A DNA stretch of 64,000 nt from an uncultured Ruegeria sp. (GCF_947500045.1 NZ_CANMQQ010000001.1:310001-374000); one strand, 5' to 3'. Shown: positions 32,983-43,333, counted from the first letter of the stretch. A program made the numbers and translations. Notes: generated by a model not told the origin, from the sequence alone.

Positions 32983-33456
32983 TCAAGACGAGCCATAGCA
33001 CCTTTCTGGGAACCAGTCCTCTGCCGCACTTGCTGGTTTTATCAGCTGGGGACCAACACTGAACAACACAAGATGGCTGAGTTCGGGCCGCGAACGCGAG
33101 CTGTATAGCAGCCCATCTGCTCCTGTGGCACGAGCATCATCCGAATATCTCCAAGTCGGAGAAAGGGCGCCGGTTTCCCGTAACTGCTGCCAGACGATAG
33201 AGGCGGAAGCCTGTCCGCGGATATCAAGCAACCGGGCCTTTGAGATTTGAAACCGTTGTATCACTCTCGGCAGATCGTTTTTGGATACATAGCGCTTGAT
33301 GGCGATACCGGCGCCTTCCACACTAAACGAGGCATAAAGCGCAAACTGCCCGGAATGATGAAACCGACCTTCGGGCGCGCGGGCAGGTGCCAGCGGGTTG
33401 TCTGACTGAGAGTGGAACAGAATTCTCCAGACAGGGCCGGAGAATTCCGTGATCAT
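32983..33456 (-). CDS. RES-domain protein (NAD+ phosphorylase family)
   Basis: 157 residues consistent with the RES domain: VWRILF at the start, APEGRFHHSGQFALYAS with the conserved Arg and the G-x-x-x-LY block, then VEGAG in place of the usual E-A-x-E segment, and GLLYSSRSRPELSHLVLF at the end. Toxins of RES-Xre modules destroy NAD+. No Xre/DUF2384 antitoxin gene is adjacent, so this is either a non-toxic housekeeping member or controlled differently. The ATG lies one base after the trxB stop, hence translational coupling to trxB. Confidence 0.7.
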   Translation of the reverse strand: MITEFSGPVWRILFHSQSDNPLAPARAPEGRFHHSGQFALYASFSVEGAGIAIKRYVSKNDLPRVIQRFQISKARLLDIRGQASASIVWQQLRETGALSPTWRYSDDARATGADGLLYSSRSRPELSHLVLFSVGPQLIKPASAAEDWFPERCYGSS

Positions 33457-33457
33457 C

Positions 33458-34465
<1,008 letters not shown>

Positions 34466-34578
34466 TCAGGGCTTAAAGCCCCTTCATGTTGCAAGTCTGT
34501 GATGCACCCAAAGGTTGACTAGACGGGCAATTCTATATCTGAGGTAACGAAAATTGCTCAGCTGTGAAATATTATTGC

Positions 34579-34590
34579 GCCCTTCGGGGC
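34579..34590 (+). promoter_or_regulatory. UUCG-type hairpin in the lrp leader
   Basis: GCCC-TTCG-GGGC, a small stable stem 36 bases before the Lrp start. TATAAC just downstream (34597-34602) could be a -10 element. Confidence 0.35.
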
Positions 34591-34626
34591 TGCTGATATA
34601 ACAACTGAAAAAGTCAGGAGCACTCG

Positions 34627-35127
34627 ATGGTCACGACCCGGTTGGATGAAATCGACCGCAAGATACTTGCGGAGCTACAAGCCGATGGTCGAATGACCAA
34701 TGTTGAGCTTGCCAAACGCGTCGGAATATCGGCCCCACCTTGTTTGCGACGGGTGCGAACGCTCGAGGAATCGGGCTATATCCATGGCTATCATGCAGAG
34801 GTGAACGCCCGCGAACTGGGGTTCGAGGTACAGGTCTTTGCCATGGTCGGATTGGAAAGCCAGGCCGAATCCGAACTCAGCGCATTTGAAGATCGGTGCC
34901 GGGAATGGCCATTGGTTCGCGAATGCCACATGTTGAACGGTGAGGTAGATTTCATCCTGAAATGCGTCGCACCGGATCTCAGCGGTTTTCAGCAGTTTCT
35001 GACAGGCGAGTTGCTGACCACGCCGAACGTGGCCAGTGTAAAAACTTCGCTTGTTATCCGAGGCGCAAAAGACGAGCCAGGCGTACCATTTGACGTACTG
35101 GAAGACCGGATGAACCGGACGGCCTGA
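34627..35127 (+). CDS. Lrp/AsnC-family transcriptional regulator
   Basis: 166 residues: N-terminal winged helix (LDEIDRKILAELQADGRMTN, VELAKRVGISAPPCLRRVRTLEESGYI region) and C-terminal RAM ligand-binding domain (FAMVGLESQAESELSAFE, VRECHMLNGEVDFILK). These regulators respond to amino acids and often control themselves and a divergent gene; here the divergent operon is trxB/RES/cyclase. AGGAG at 34616-34620 is the ribosome site. Confidence 0.92.
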   Translation: MVTTRLDEIDRKILAELQADGRMTNVELAKRVGISAPPCLRRVRTLEESGYIHGYHAEVNARELGFEVQVFAMVGLESQAESELSAFEDRCREWPLVRECHMLNGEVDFILKCVAPDLSGFQQFLTGELLTTPNVASVKTSLVIRGAKDEPGVPFDVLEDRMNRTA

Positions 35128-35248
35128 TCCGGACACCAGACTGGTCCACTGCGCAAGGTGACAGTATGGCTGCCACACCCAGGGATAGAGCCCAAATTAG
35201 TAGTATCTGCATGTTGCCCCCGCACTTGCAGTAATCGTTAACAAAAAA

Positions 35249-36031
35249 TCACGCTGTCAAAGCGTCAATTTCACCATCTCCGGCCCGTGGCAAGAGCAAC
35301 GGTCCAAAATCATTCAGCGATTCGATATGTGAGAATAGATTCAAATAGATCGAACGCAAAGAGTGGCTGATCATACGCACAGCATTAACACCCGGGTGAT
35401 ACGTCTCGAATTGCAGACCATCGACGCGGATCACCGAATGACGCGCGACGCAAATGTGGAACAGTTCGACCGGTGTTGGCGGCAGCGTTTCAATCACGCT
35501 CATGCCGTCCTGAAACTCGTGAACAGGGGTCAGCATCGGTTGGCCCGCACGCAGATGACGCATATGCGCCGGCGTAGCGAGCAATCGCGCTGCAGGGCCA
35601 GCGATGACCCCTGACATCGGCTTTTGCATTCCGAACGTGTCGGCCATGATCCGGGTCAGCGGGCGGGTACGTCCACGCGAATCCTCACGCCCGGGGATCA
35701 GGGTCACAGAGCCCTTCCATAAGACCGTCTCGGATGATCCGTCCTGAGTGAGAACGTCATCTCCCGGCAGCAGGTCTTCGATGGCCATCGGGCCTTGCGA
35801 TGTCTCGACCAGCGAACCACGCGTGAAGGCGCAGAACGCATCTTCGAACATCGGCAGCGCCGGAGCGATATGACGTGTCTGTGAAACATCCCCATTTTTC
35901 AACAGACTAGAGACTTCATATCGTCGAAGCTGCGCTTTTGGTGTTGTTGCCGGGCGAGGCGTTTCACGCAACAGCGCTGACGTCTCGGCCGCATTTCTGG
36001 CCGCGCGGGCCAGAGAATTTGGAATAGGCAT
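35249..36031 (-). CDS. Hint-domain protein
   Basis: 260 residues. After an N-terminal region of low complexity comes a Hint (hedgehog/intein) domain: CAFTRGSLVETSQGPMAIEDL with Cys67 as block A and GDDVLT after it, TPAHMRHL (His156) as block B, and a C-terminal EL-H-x-x-x-x-HSV part. Such Hint_2 proteins are numerous in Rhodobacteraceae, usually at the C-terminus of large secreted proteins; here the domain stands almost alone. Whether it still self-cleaves is unknown; the usual HN at the intein end is not seen. Confidence 0.8.
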   Translation of the reverse strand: MPIPNSLARAARNAAETSALLRETPRPATTPKAQLRRYEVSSLLKNGDVSQTRHIAPALPMFEDAFCAFTRGSLVETSQGPMAIEDLLPGDDVLTQDGSSETVLWKGSVTLIPGREDSRGRTRPLTRIMADTFGMQKPMSGVIAGPAARLLATPAHMRHLRAGQPMLTPVHEFQDGMSVIETLPPTPVELFHICVARHSVIRVDGLQFETYHPGVNAVRMISHSLRSIYLNLFSHIESLNDFGPLLLPRAGDGEIDALTA

Positions 36032-36358
36032 AATATTCCGTCCCCTCTAAATTCCGTCCGGGCGTCTTGAACCCCCGTGCAATATCGCCAGACGGCTATG
36101 TTCTTTGTCTTTAATCAAAGGGATAAACACAGGCTGATCGCCGCAATAGCGTTGCGCCGCACAAAGAAAACACCAGTGTTTTGGTCAAGTTCATGACCCC
36201 CCAGACAAACTCGTAAACCGCAGGCTTCAATTGCCTGCACACACACGCTCCGAAACATGGTCGCAATCTTGTTCGCGACCGCACATACCGAACCGGAGCT
36301 TCCTCCGGCATGTGCTTTGCCCGTTGAGACCGGCAGCTAGTCTCGTGGGGTTGCTGTG
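36032..36358. other. Gene-free region with clustered hairpins
   Basis: No convincing gene. Five inverted repeats lie within 180 bases: 36167-36182 (AAAACAC/GTGTTTT), 36220-36238 (GCAGGC/GCCTGC), 36259-36280 (GGTCGC/GCGACC), 36293-36308 (CCGGAG/CTCCGG) and 36326-36344 (GAGAC/GTCTC). On the minus strand the last one passed, at 36167, is followed by CTTT. A small RNA is possible. Confidence 0.4.
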
Positions 36359-36487
36359 TCAGCGTCTTGCCGCCAATCGGCGTGCAACTCTGACAGAGTG
36401 ACTTGAAACCCGTTTCCAGGGCATTTCTGGTTCCTGATCTCTGACAGCCGCGAAAACGGCATTGAGAAAGCGCGATTTCATCTTCAT
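36359..36487 (-). CDS. Small basic protein, 42 residues (hypothetical)
   Basis: Begins MKMKSRFLNAVFAAV and ends with an Arg-rich helix (PWKRVSSHSVRVARRLAARR). The ATG at 36487 has AGGA eight bases upstream. Short Rhodobacteraceae proteins with a similar PW-x-R ... ARR ending are remembered, but this is not verified. Function unknown. Confidence 0.5.
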   Translation of the reverse strand: MKMKSRFLNAVFAAVRDQEPEMPWKRVSSHSVRVARRLAARR

Positions 36488-36758
36488 GTTCATTATCCTG
36501 CTTCGATGGGGCGAATGGCCCGGTTCCCGTCTGTGAACCAAATGTGACGCTGCTTTGCGGCGCCTATATGGCTGATCCGGGATGAATTAAGGACAATATG
36601 AAGGTTTCAGTTACCTCTTGGCTGACGACACCGACACTCAGCTGCCCCTCGTTGGGGTAACCGTCTGAGCACTGGTGAAAATTTGAGACGATTCTGATTT
36701 AGATAAACACAATAAATGTGGCAGAATCTGGGCAATGCTGCCTTAATTCAGGCCAGAT
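36488..36758. other. Intergenic region between the small ORF and pgeF
   Basis: No gene of normal size. It includes a 20-codon frame with a ribosome-site-like AAGGAC (36598-36660) that has no recognisable product. AT-rich stretches at 36680-36720 could hold promoters. Confidence 0.4.
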
Positions 36759-37517
36759 CTACAGTCTGATCGCAGAAATCAATCTGCCGTAATCGACCTC
36801 GTTGGCGTGGGTCGAGCGCCGGTAGGAATAAAACCTGCCGGGGTCGGAATACGTGCAGTATTTAATCCATTCAGCCGCGCCAATTCCGGCCTGACGCAAG
36901 CGATGCAGGCCAAACGCTGGTAGGTCAAAATGCAGGCGATCCCCTTCGCCATTTGCAAAGAAACGCGTGTTATTGGGCGAGTCAGCAACGAAGCTGTCCA
37001 GAAATTCGGGACCCACTTCATATGCGCGTTGCGAGATGGTCGGACCAATTGCCGCAGCGATGTTTTCTCTTGCAGCCCCCAGTGCTTCCATTGCGTCCAA
37101 AGTCGCTTCCAATACACCGTCCAGCGCACCGCGCCAACCGGCGTGGGCCGCACCGATCACTTTTGCGTCAGGATCGGCCAGCAGAACAGGCTGACAATCC
37201 GCAGTCAGTATCGTCAGGGCGAGGCCGGGCGTTGACGTGACAACTGCGTCAGCCTTGGGTTTATCACCCTTAATAGGTCCATCTACGGTGATAACAGTCG
37301 GAGAATGCACCTGATGCACGCCAATCATGGTTTCGGGCGTAACCTCCATCGCGTTGGCGACACGTCGACGGTTAAGGGCCACCACTTCAGCCAAATCTGT
37401 TGACCCGGTTCCACAATTGAGCCCCTCGTAGATACCCGAAGATGCGCCGCCGCGACGGCTGAAGAATCCGTGTCGAACCGGGGTCAACAGGTCAGAGGTG
37501 AGGATTTCCAAGGTCAT
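36759..37517 (-). CDS. pgeF: Peptidoglycan editing factor PgeF (multicopper-oxidase-like laccase domain)
   Basis: 252 residues, purine nucleoside phosphorylase/LACC1-type fold with the zinc-ligand pattern TADCQPVL (Cys) and GAAHAGWRGALDG (His). YfiH of E. coli, the best known member, edits misincorporated residues in peptidoglycan precursors. Its start overlaps the midA stop (ATGA), in the operon lgt/midA/pgeF. Confidence 0.93.
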   Translation of the reverse strand: MTLEILTSDLLTPVRHGFFSRRGGASSGIYEGLNCGTGSTDLAEVVALNRRRVANAMEVTPETMIGVHQVHSPTVITVDGPIKGDKPKADAVVTSTPGLALTILTADCQPVLLADPDAKVIGAAHAGWRGALDGVLEATLDAMEALGAARENIAAAIGPTISQRAYEVGPEFLDSFVADSPNNTRFFANGEGDRLHFDLPAFGLHRLRQAGIGAAEWIKYCTYSDPGRFYSYRRSTHANEVDYGRLISAIRL

Positions 37518-38581
37518 GGTTCCAGTCCCGGTGGCGATGCGGCGTTTTGAGGATATAGGCCCAGTACTTTGAACAAGTTTCCCATTTCGTCGGGGTGCGT
37601 CAACCGTCGATGTGCCGCAATCAGTTCCTCAAGCTGCGTCCCGCCGAGCGAAGCCGTGAGCGATTGCGCGCGTGCCGTGATCCCGAGCCGTTCAAGGAAC
37701 ACGCCCTGTGGTGTCAACTTGGTGTGCGCGCAGCCCGAGGCGCGGGTAGCGATTGCCAGAGCCTCAAAATCGACATGTGCCGTCAGGTCCGCCTGACCCG
37801 GTTGATCAAGCGGATCGGTGGTCTCGTGCGCTTGTAAGGCCTGCAGGGTATCCCCGAGTGATCGCCAGTCACCGTAATCGATGATCAAAGCTGCCCCGCC
37901 GTTGCGTGCAATCTGTCCGGCTGCGGCACTGAGAATAGGAACGGCAGTCGCGCAAAGCTCTACAAGATCGCCATCCTGCGTGTCCTCCAGACGCTCGCTC
38001 AGGGCAGTTTGTGCCGCTTGTGGACCAAGACCAAACGCAAGTGAAGTGCCATCGGCTCCAACCAATCTTTCTCGCCAGCTTTCACCATCGCGCAGGAATT
38101 GCCGAATGGGGAGGGCATCGAAGAACTCGTTGGCCACCAAAAAAAGCGGGAGGTCTGCCAGATCAGCCATGACCTCGATCCACTGAGGTTTATACCCCTG
38201 CAGAGTTTTCAACTGTATGTCGCGCAGAACAGGAGAAGCTTCGAGAAGCGCGATCTCTGCCGCTTCGTGAAAGCCAGGGACGCTCTTTGTTGCCCGCAGG
38301 ATGTCCGCCATCAATGTGCCGCGGCCCGGGCCAAGCTCGGCCAGAATGAACCGCTTGGGCTTTCCTTGTTCGAGCCAGGTTTGTGCCAGACACAGGCCGA
38401 TGAGCTCTCCGAACATCTGGCTGATCTCTGGGGCGGTGATGAAGTCGCCCTGAACACCCAGCGGATCGCGGGTGGCGTAATACCCATGCACTGGATGCAT
38501 CAGGCAATCGGTCATGTAATCGGCGATGGTCATGGGACCATCGTTTTGAATCCGGAGCAGCAGATGATCTTTCAGGTTCAT
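37514..38581 (-). CDS. MidA/NDUFAF7-type SAM-dependent methyltransferase
   Basis: 355 residues. SAM loop [17 protein letters not shown], preceded by the family pattern [31 protein letters not shown] in parts. In mitochondria, NDUFAF7 dimethylates an arginine of complex I subunit NDUFS2; the bacterial target is probably similar but untested. The start ATG overlaps the lgt stop by ATGA and its own stop overlaps pgeF, so all three are coupled. Confidence 0.92.
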   Translation of the reverse strand: MNLKDHLLLRIQNDGPMTIADYMTDCLMHPVHGYYATRDPLGVQGDFITAPEISQMFGELIGLCLAQTWLEQGKPKRFILAELGPGRGTLMADILRATKSVPGFHEAAEIALLEASPVLRDIQLKTLQGYKPQWIEVMADLADLPLFLVANEFFDALPIRQFLRDGESWRERLVGADGTSLAFGLGPQAAQTALSERLEDTQDGDLVELCATAVPILSAAAGQIARNGGAALIIDYGDWRSLGDTLQALQAHETTDPLDQPGQADLTAHVDFEALAIATRASGCAHTKLTPQGVFLERLGITARAQSLTASLGGTQLEELIAAHRRLTHPDEMGNLFKVLGLYPQNAASPPGLEP

Positions 38582-39465
38582 GACCTGCGTCGTGCCCGCA
38601 ACGCGAACCAAAGACCAAGCCCGATCATCGGCAGCGACAAGAGCTGTCCCATGGTCAGCCCATATCCTCCGATCTGCCACGCAAGACCCAGTGGGTTCCC
38701 GGGTGAGACAAACTGCGCGTCGGGTTGGCGGAAGAATTCTACAAAGAATCGCGATGCGCCATAACCTGCCAAAAAGACACCCATGATCAGCCCGGGTTTA
38801 TGAAATGTCCCGCGCCGAAATGCCAGCCAAACCAGTACCGCGCCGAGGGCCAGACCCTCAAGCCCCGCTTCATACAGTTGCGACGGGTGGCGGGCGCACA
38901 TTCCAGCGACAATGCCAGGGCAATCCTGTGCGGCAGCACCGGGAAATATCACCGCCCAGGGCACTTCGCTGGGCCGCCCCCAAAGCTCGGCATTGGTGAA
39001 ATTGGCCAACCGACCCAGCAACAACCCCGGCGGCACAGTGCAGGCGACCAAATCAGCCAGCGACAGGATCGGAATACTGTGACGCCTGCCAAACACGTAG
39101 GTGGCTATGATTACGCCCAGCAAGCCGCCATGAAACGCCATGCCACCCTGCCAGACCATCAGTATTTCCAGCGGATGTGACAGGTAGTATGCAGGCTGAT
39201 AGAACAGAACAAACCCCAGGCGCCCGCCCAGAATGACCCCCAGAATGATCCAGGTAACCAAATCCTCAAGCTGGTCGGGACGCATCGGTGGCGTTTCATC
39301 CGCCCAAAGCGCAGGGCGTCGAAGTGCCGTCAACGCCATACGCCATGCGATCAGGATACCGACGATATAGGCCAGCGCATACCAGCGCAGCGCAAACTCC
39401 ATCCCGAACAGTGAGATCGAGAATATTTCGGGCGACAGATCGGGGAAATTTAAAACAGCCTGCAT
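38578..39465 (-). CDS. lgt: Prolipoprotein diacylglyceryl transferase
   Basis: Inner-membrane enzyme transferring a diacylglyceryl group from phosphatidylglycerol to the lipobox cysteine. 295 residues, about seven membrane helices; the catalytic MAFHGGLLG histidine and the Lgt signature [22 protein letters not shown] are present. First gene of the lgt/midA/pgeF operon, divergent from ubiK. Confidence 0.96.
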   Translation of the reverse strand: MQAVLNFPDLSPEIFSISLFGMEFALRWYALAYIVGILIAWRMALTALRRPALWADETPPMRPDQLEDLVTWIILGVILGGRLGFVLFYQPAYYLSHPLEILMVWQGGMAFHGGLLGVIIATYVFGRRHSIPILSLADLVACTVPPGLLLGRLANFTNAELWGRPSEVPWAVIFPGAAAQDCPGIVAGMCARHPSQLYEAGLEGLALGAVLVWLAFRRGTFHKPGLIMGVFLAGYGASRFFVEFFRQPDAQFVSPGNPLGLAWQIGGYGLTMGQLLSLPMIGLGLWFALRARRRS

Positions 39466-39562
39466 GTGCGTCTCATTGCCCGGGGTTTGCGGGGCAAGTC
39501 AACCTTGAGCCCGGGCCATTCTTTACCCATATAGAGAGCAATCGTGTAATCGGAGAAAGCCC

Positions 39563-39811
39563 ATGCAAACCCGCAACAAGATTTTGGACGATATGTCTCA
39601 ACTCATGACCAACGCCATGGGTGTCGCGCAAGGGGCGCGGGAAGAGGCCGAGAATGCGATGAAATCCATGATGGACCGCTGGTTGGCAGATCGCGACTTT
39701 GTCACCCGGGAAGAGTTCGACGCGGTGCGTGCCATGGCGCAGAAGGCGCGTGAAGAAAATGCTGCGCTCGAGCAACGCATTGCCGCACTTGAGGCGAAGC
39801 AAGGCAAGTAA
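39563..39811 (+). CDS. ubiK: UbiK-family accessory factor (BMFP)
   Basis: 82 residues. The N-terminal amphipathic half (ILDDMSQLMTNAMGVAQGAREEAE) and C-terminal coiled coil (EEFDAVRAMAQKAREENAALEQRIAALE) match the BMFP/YqiC/UbiK family, which supports ubiquinone synthesis under air. Trimeric membrane-associated protein in known cases. Confidence 0.88.
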   Translation: MQTRNKILDDMSQLMTNAMGVAQGAREEAENAMKSMMDRWLADRDFVTREEFDAVRAMAQKAREENAALEQRIAALEAKQGK

Positions 39812-40126
39812 CGTCCGTGAAATTCCTGAGTATTGGGCAAAATGCATCCGCCGCGCAATCCGAGCTTGGGTTGTGCGGTGTTGGGTATTGTGCCGCTCTG
39901 TAGGACATAATCAAGACAAAGCTGCGTGAGAAGCCAATATTTTGATCGCCGTTGCCAACTGTCCACAACTTATTGCTGTTATCCCCAATAAATAGGGTTG
40001 CCAGAACCTGCCGCCCGTCGCACCATATTTAGTACAGGCAGACTGGGGAAGCCCGGCTTGTAGAGCAGGCAACTAGCGCTGGGGCGCTGTCAGCCCCAAA
40101 ATGCTAGAGATTAGTGAGGTGGCATT
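39812..40126. other. Gene-free region between ubiK and ybjN
   Basis: No credible gene. It has degenerate DnaA-box-like words around 39957-39985 and a small GGGGC/GCCCC stem at 40081-40097 just before the ybjN gene. Nothing else recognised. Confidence 0.4.
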
Positions 40127-40627
40127 ATGGCCCTTTCCGAACAGTTTCTCGAAGAAGACCTTCATCCGATCGATATAGTTGAACATCTTGCCGAACATCA
40201 CGATTGGGATTTTGACCGGATCGGGGATGATCAGATTGCGATGGCTGTCGAAGGGCAGTGGCGCACATACTCGATCACATTGGCCTGGTCGAATTACGAC
40301 GAAACGCTTCGTATGGTGTGTTCGTTCGAAATGGAACCGCCGTCCGAGCGGGAGCCAGAGCTTTATGAGCTGTTGAACAAGATGAATGATCAGTGTTGGG
40401 CCGGGGCGTTTACCTACTGGGCCAATCAGAAACTGATGGTTTATCGTTATGGCCTGGTTTTGACCGGGGGGCAGTCGGCCAGCCCGGAACAGATTGACAC
40501 CATGATCACCGCCGCCGTGCTGAGCGCCGAGCGCTATTACCCCGCGATTCAGCTGGTCACATGGGGAAACCGCGACCCCGAAAATGCAATGCAAGTGGCC
40601 ATTGCAGAGGCTTACGGCCGCGCGTAA
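40127..40627 (+). CDS. YbjN domain protein
   Basis: 166 residues of the YbjN/type III secretion chaperone-like fold (DFDRIGDDQIAMAVEGQWRTYSIT, EPELYELLNKMNDQCWAGAF). YbjN in E. coli affects stress and motility; the mechanism is unknown. The ATG follows GAGGTGG. Probably cotranscribed with proC, 34 bases downstream. Confidence 0.85.
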   Translation: MALSEQFLEEDLHPIDIVEHLAEHHDWDFDRIGDDQIAMAVEGQWRTYSITLAWSNYDETLRMVCSFEMEPPSEREPELYELLNKMNDQCWAGAFTYWANQKLMVYRYGLVLTGGQSASPEQIDTMITAAVLSAERYYPAIQLVTWGNRDPENAMQVAIAEAYGRA

Positions 40628-40661
40628 AGCTTTGCCCCAAACCAAATTGGGAGGGGCAAAC

Positions 40662-41477
40662 ATGGATATCTCGCGCGTTGCGGAACAGGGGCTGGTGCTT
40701 CTGGGGTGCGGCAAGATGGGGTCAGCGATGCTTGCGGGCTGGTTGGAACATGGCCTGCCAGCAGCCTCGGTCTGGGTGATAGACCCTTACCCCTCGGACT
40801 GGCTGAAGGCGCAGGGTGTCAACATCAACACACCTCTTCCCGAGGCCCCGGCTGTGGTTCTGGTGGCCGTTAAACCCCAAATGATGGGCAAAGCCCTGCC
40901 TGCCATTCAAGCGCTGGGCGGCGGTGAAAGTCTGTTCATTTCGGTCGCGGCAGGCACGTCACTGGCCACTTTTGAAGATGTTCTGGGGGCAGACACGCCA
41001 ATCATCCGGGCAATGCCAAATACGCCTGCTGCGGTTCGGCAAGGGATCACGGCGTTGATCGGGAATTCCGCGACCTCGGATGCAGATAACGTGCTGGCCG
41101 AAGATCTGCTCTCGGCGATTGGTCAGACGGTGCGGCTGGATGATGAGGCGCAGATTGATGCAGTGACCGGCGTCAGCGGTTCGGGTCCAGCTTATGTATT
41201 CCATCTGATCGAAACGCTGGCGCAAGCGGGCGAAGCGCACGGCTTGCCACCAGAACTGTCGATGAAGCTGGCCAAATCCACAGTTGCCGGGGCAGGGGCC
41301 TTGGCGATGGCCGCGGATGATCATCCTTCGCAATTGCGGGTTAACGTCACCTCTCCCAACGGAACCACTCAGGCTGCACTTGAGGTTTTGATGCACGAAG
41401 AAGAGGGTTTCCCGGCCTTGCTGCACAGGGCGGTCAAAGCCGCAACCGACCGATCCAAGGAGCTGTCTCGTGAGTGA
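40662..41477 (+). CDS. proC: Pyrroline-5-carboxylate reductase
   Basis: Last step of proline synthesis. 271 residues: Rossmann motif LLGCGKMGSAML, VVLVAVKPQMM, RAMPNTPA, and the active-site VSGSGPAY, all conserved. The ATG 40662 has GGGAGGGG upstream. Overlaps the tRNA-binding gene by 8 bases. Confidence 0.95.
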   Translation: MDISRVAEQGLVLLGCGKMGSAMLAGWLEHGLPAASVWVIDPYPSDWLKAQGVNINTPLPEAPAVVLVAVKPQMMGKALPAIQALGGGESLFISVAAGTSLATFEDVLGADTPIIRAMPNTPAAVRQGITALIGNSATSDADNVLAEDLLSAIGQTVRLDDEAQIDAVTGVSGSGPAYVFHLIETLAQAGEAHGLPPELSMKLAKSTVAGAGALAMAADDHPSQLRVNVTSPNGTTQAALEVLMHEEEGFPALLHRAVKAATDRSKELSRE

Positions 41478-41808
41478 GATTTCATTCGACGATTTTCTCA
41501 AAGTCGACATCCGTGTGGGCCGGGTGATCCGTGCCGAACCCTTTCCAGAAGCCCGCAAGCCCGCAATCAAGATGTGGATCGATTTTGGCGATGAGATCGG
41601 CGAACGTAAAACTTCGGCTCAGGTCACCGCACATTACGAACCCGCGACGCTGGTGGATAAACAGGTGATGGCGGTGGTTAATTTCCCGCCACGCCAGATC
41701 GGCAGATTCATGTCCGAGGTTCTGGTGCTCGGCCTGCCCGATGAAAACGGTGAGATCGTGTTGATCGGGCCGGATGGCGAGGTTCCAACCGGCGGGCGGA
41801 TGCACTGA
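41470..41808 (+). CDS. CsaA-like tRNA-binding protein
   Basis: 112 residues, a single OB-fold tRNA-binding domain (FDDFLKVDIRVGRVI at the start, VMAVVNFPPRQIGRFMSEVLVLG later) as in B. subtilis CsaA and the C-terminus of MetRS. GTG start at 41470 inside proC. It may be a chaperone or tRNA-binding factor. One-base overlap (TGATG) with the dehydrogenase gene. Confidence 0.9.
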   Translation: MSEISFDDFLKVDIRVGRVIRAEPFPEARKPAIKMWIDFGDEIGERKTSAQVTAHYEPATLVDKQVMAVVNFPPRQIGRFMSEVLVLGLPDENGEIVLIGPDGEVPTGGRMH

Positions 41809-42758
41809 TGAAGCTGCTGATTGCCCGCCCGATGACCGAAGCCGTTGAGACACGCGCCCGTGCAGAATTCGACGCGGTAGTCCGCGAGATAACGACGCCC
41901 ATGACGCAAGAGGAGATGGTACAGGCGCTGACAGAGTTCGACGTCGTGGTCCCGACGCTCGGTGATCAGTTCTCTGCACAGATTTTGGCCCAAGTGCCTC
42001 AGCCGCGTTGCAAATTGCTGGCAAATTTCGGGGTTGGTTACAATCATATCGACGTGGCCGCCGCTCGTGCTGCAAGCATTGCGGTCACCAACACGCCGGG
42101 TGCGGTCACCGATGCCACTGCCGATATTGCGATGACGCTATTGTTGACCACCGCGCGTCGCGCGGGCGAGGGGGAGCGTCTGGTCAGGTCAGGTCTGTGG
42201 GAAGGATGGCACCCGACGCAGATGCTGGGTCATCATGTGACTGGCAAAAAGGTCGGCATCGTCGGAATGGGCCGCATTGGGCAGGCCATTGCCCGGCGTT
42301 GCCACTTCGGGTTTGGCATGAGCGTCGCTTATCAATCACGCAGCCCAAAGCAACTGGATTTTCCTGCTGAATATATTCCCGACCTAAGTGTAATGGCCTC
42401 GGCAGCAGACTTTGTTGTCATAGCCGTCCCTGGCGGCGCCGAGACACGGCACTTGATCAACGCTGAGGTAATGGAGGCGATGAAGCCCACGGGTATTCTG
42501 GTCAACATCGCGCGCGGAGAAGTGGTGGACGAGGTTGCCTTGATCTCAGCGCTGCAAGCAGGTCAGATCGCTGGCGCAGGACTTGATGTTTACGAATTCG
42601 AACCGACGGTCCCGCACGCGTTGCGAGAGATGGAGAATGTGACCCTGCTGCCTCATCTGGGGACAGCCACCGAAGAAGTGCGTACCGACATGGGCCATAT
42701 GGCACTGGATAACGTCGCGGCATTCGTGGCTGGGCGACCCTTGCCAAACCCAGTCTAA
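41808..42758 (+). CDS. D-isomer 2-hydroxyacid dehydrogenase (glyoxylate/hydroxypyruvate reductase type)
   Basis: 316 residues. NAD(P) motif GIVGMGRIGQAIARR, second signature FVVIAVPGGAETRHLINAEVM, catalytic Arg in ARGEVVDE, Glu in DVYEFEP, and His in LLPHLGTAT. The GyaR/GhrB branch reduces glyoxylate or hydroxypyruvate; exact substrate unproved. The stop codon overlaps that of the convergent tdk. Confidence 0.9.
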   Translation: MKLLIARPMTEAVETRARAEFDAVVREITTPMTQEEMVQALTEFDVVVPTLGDQFSAQILAQVPQPRCKLLANFGVGYNHIDVAAARAASIAVTNTPGAVTDATADIAMTLLLTTARRAGEGERLVRSGLWEGWHPTQMLGHHVTGKKVGIVGMGRIGQAIARRCHFGFGMSVAYQSRSPKQLDFPAEYIPDLSVMASAADFVVIAVPGGAETRHLINAEVMEAMKPTGILVNIARGEVVDEVALISALQAGQIAGAGLDVYEFEPTVPHALREMENVTLLPHLGTATEEVRTDMGHMALDNVAAFVAGRPLPNPV

Positions 42759-43333
42759 GATCCTACAGCCTCGCGCCAGTGCTTACGGCAGAGCGAGACA
42801 TAGGTTTCGTTCCCGCCAATCTGCACCTGCGCCCCTTCGGTAATGGCGTTTCCGCCCTCATCCTGACGAATCACCATTGTCGCCTTTCGCCCGCATTCGC
42901 AGATAGTGCGCACTTCGCGCATCTCGTCGGCCAATGCCAGTAGCGCCGCTGATCCGGGGAAAAGCTTACCCCGAAAATCGACGCGCAACCCATAGGTCAG
43001 TACGGGAACCCCTAAATCATCCACTGCGCGCGCAAGCTGCCAAACCTGATCCTCGGATAGAAACTGTGCCTCGTCTATGAACACACAGGCAATCTGGCCG
43101 TTGTTCAGGCGGTTTTCGATCATTGCGTACACATCGTCATCGCGCCTGAACATGTCTGCCGGTTCCGAAATTCCGATTCGCGATGCGATCCGCCCTTCAC
43201 CGGCGCGCCCATCGATGGCGGCGGTCATCAGATATGTATCCATCCCGCGTTCGCGGTAGTTATGCGATGCCTGAAGCAACACGGTCGACTTGCCCGCGTT
43301 CATCGTCGAATAGTTAAAATAGAGCTTTGCCAT
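42755..43333 (-). CDS. tdk: Thymidine kinase
   Basis: Cytosolic type II TK, 192 residues. P-loop MNAGKST near the N-terminus, DEAQFL motif, and a C-terminal zinc site (CECGRKA, then CRKHWRE). Salvages thymidine to dTMP. Ends inside the last codons of the convergent dehydrogenase gene. Confidence 0.95.
   Translation of the reverse strand: MAKLYFNYSTMNAGKSTVLLQASHNYRERGMDTYLMTAAIDGRAGEGRIASRIGISEPADMFRRDDDVYAMIENRLNNGQIACVFIDEAQFLSEDQVWQLARAVDDLGVPVLTYGLRVDFRGKLFPGSAALLALADEMREVRTICECGRKATMVIRQDEGGNAITEGAQVQIGGNETYVSLCRKHWREAVGS

Noticed and set aside
36598..36660. 20-codon peptide frame with AAGGAC upstream
   Set aside because: No gene follows on that strand and the peptide resembles nothing known, including PqqA.
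39950..39990. DnaA-box-like words between ubiK and ybjN
   Set aside because: Each has one or two mismatches and there is no AT-rich unwinding region; not an origin.
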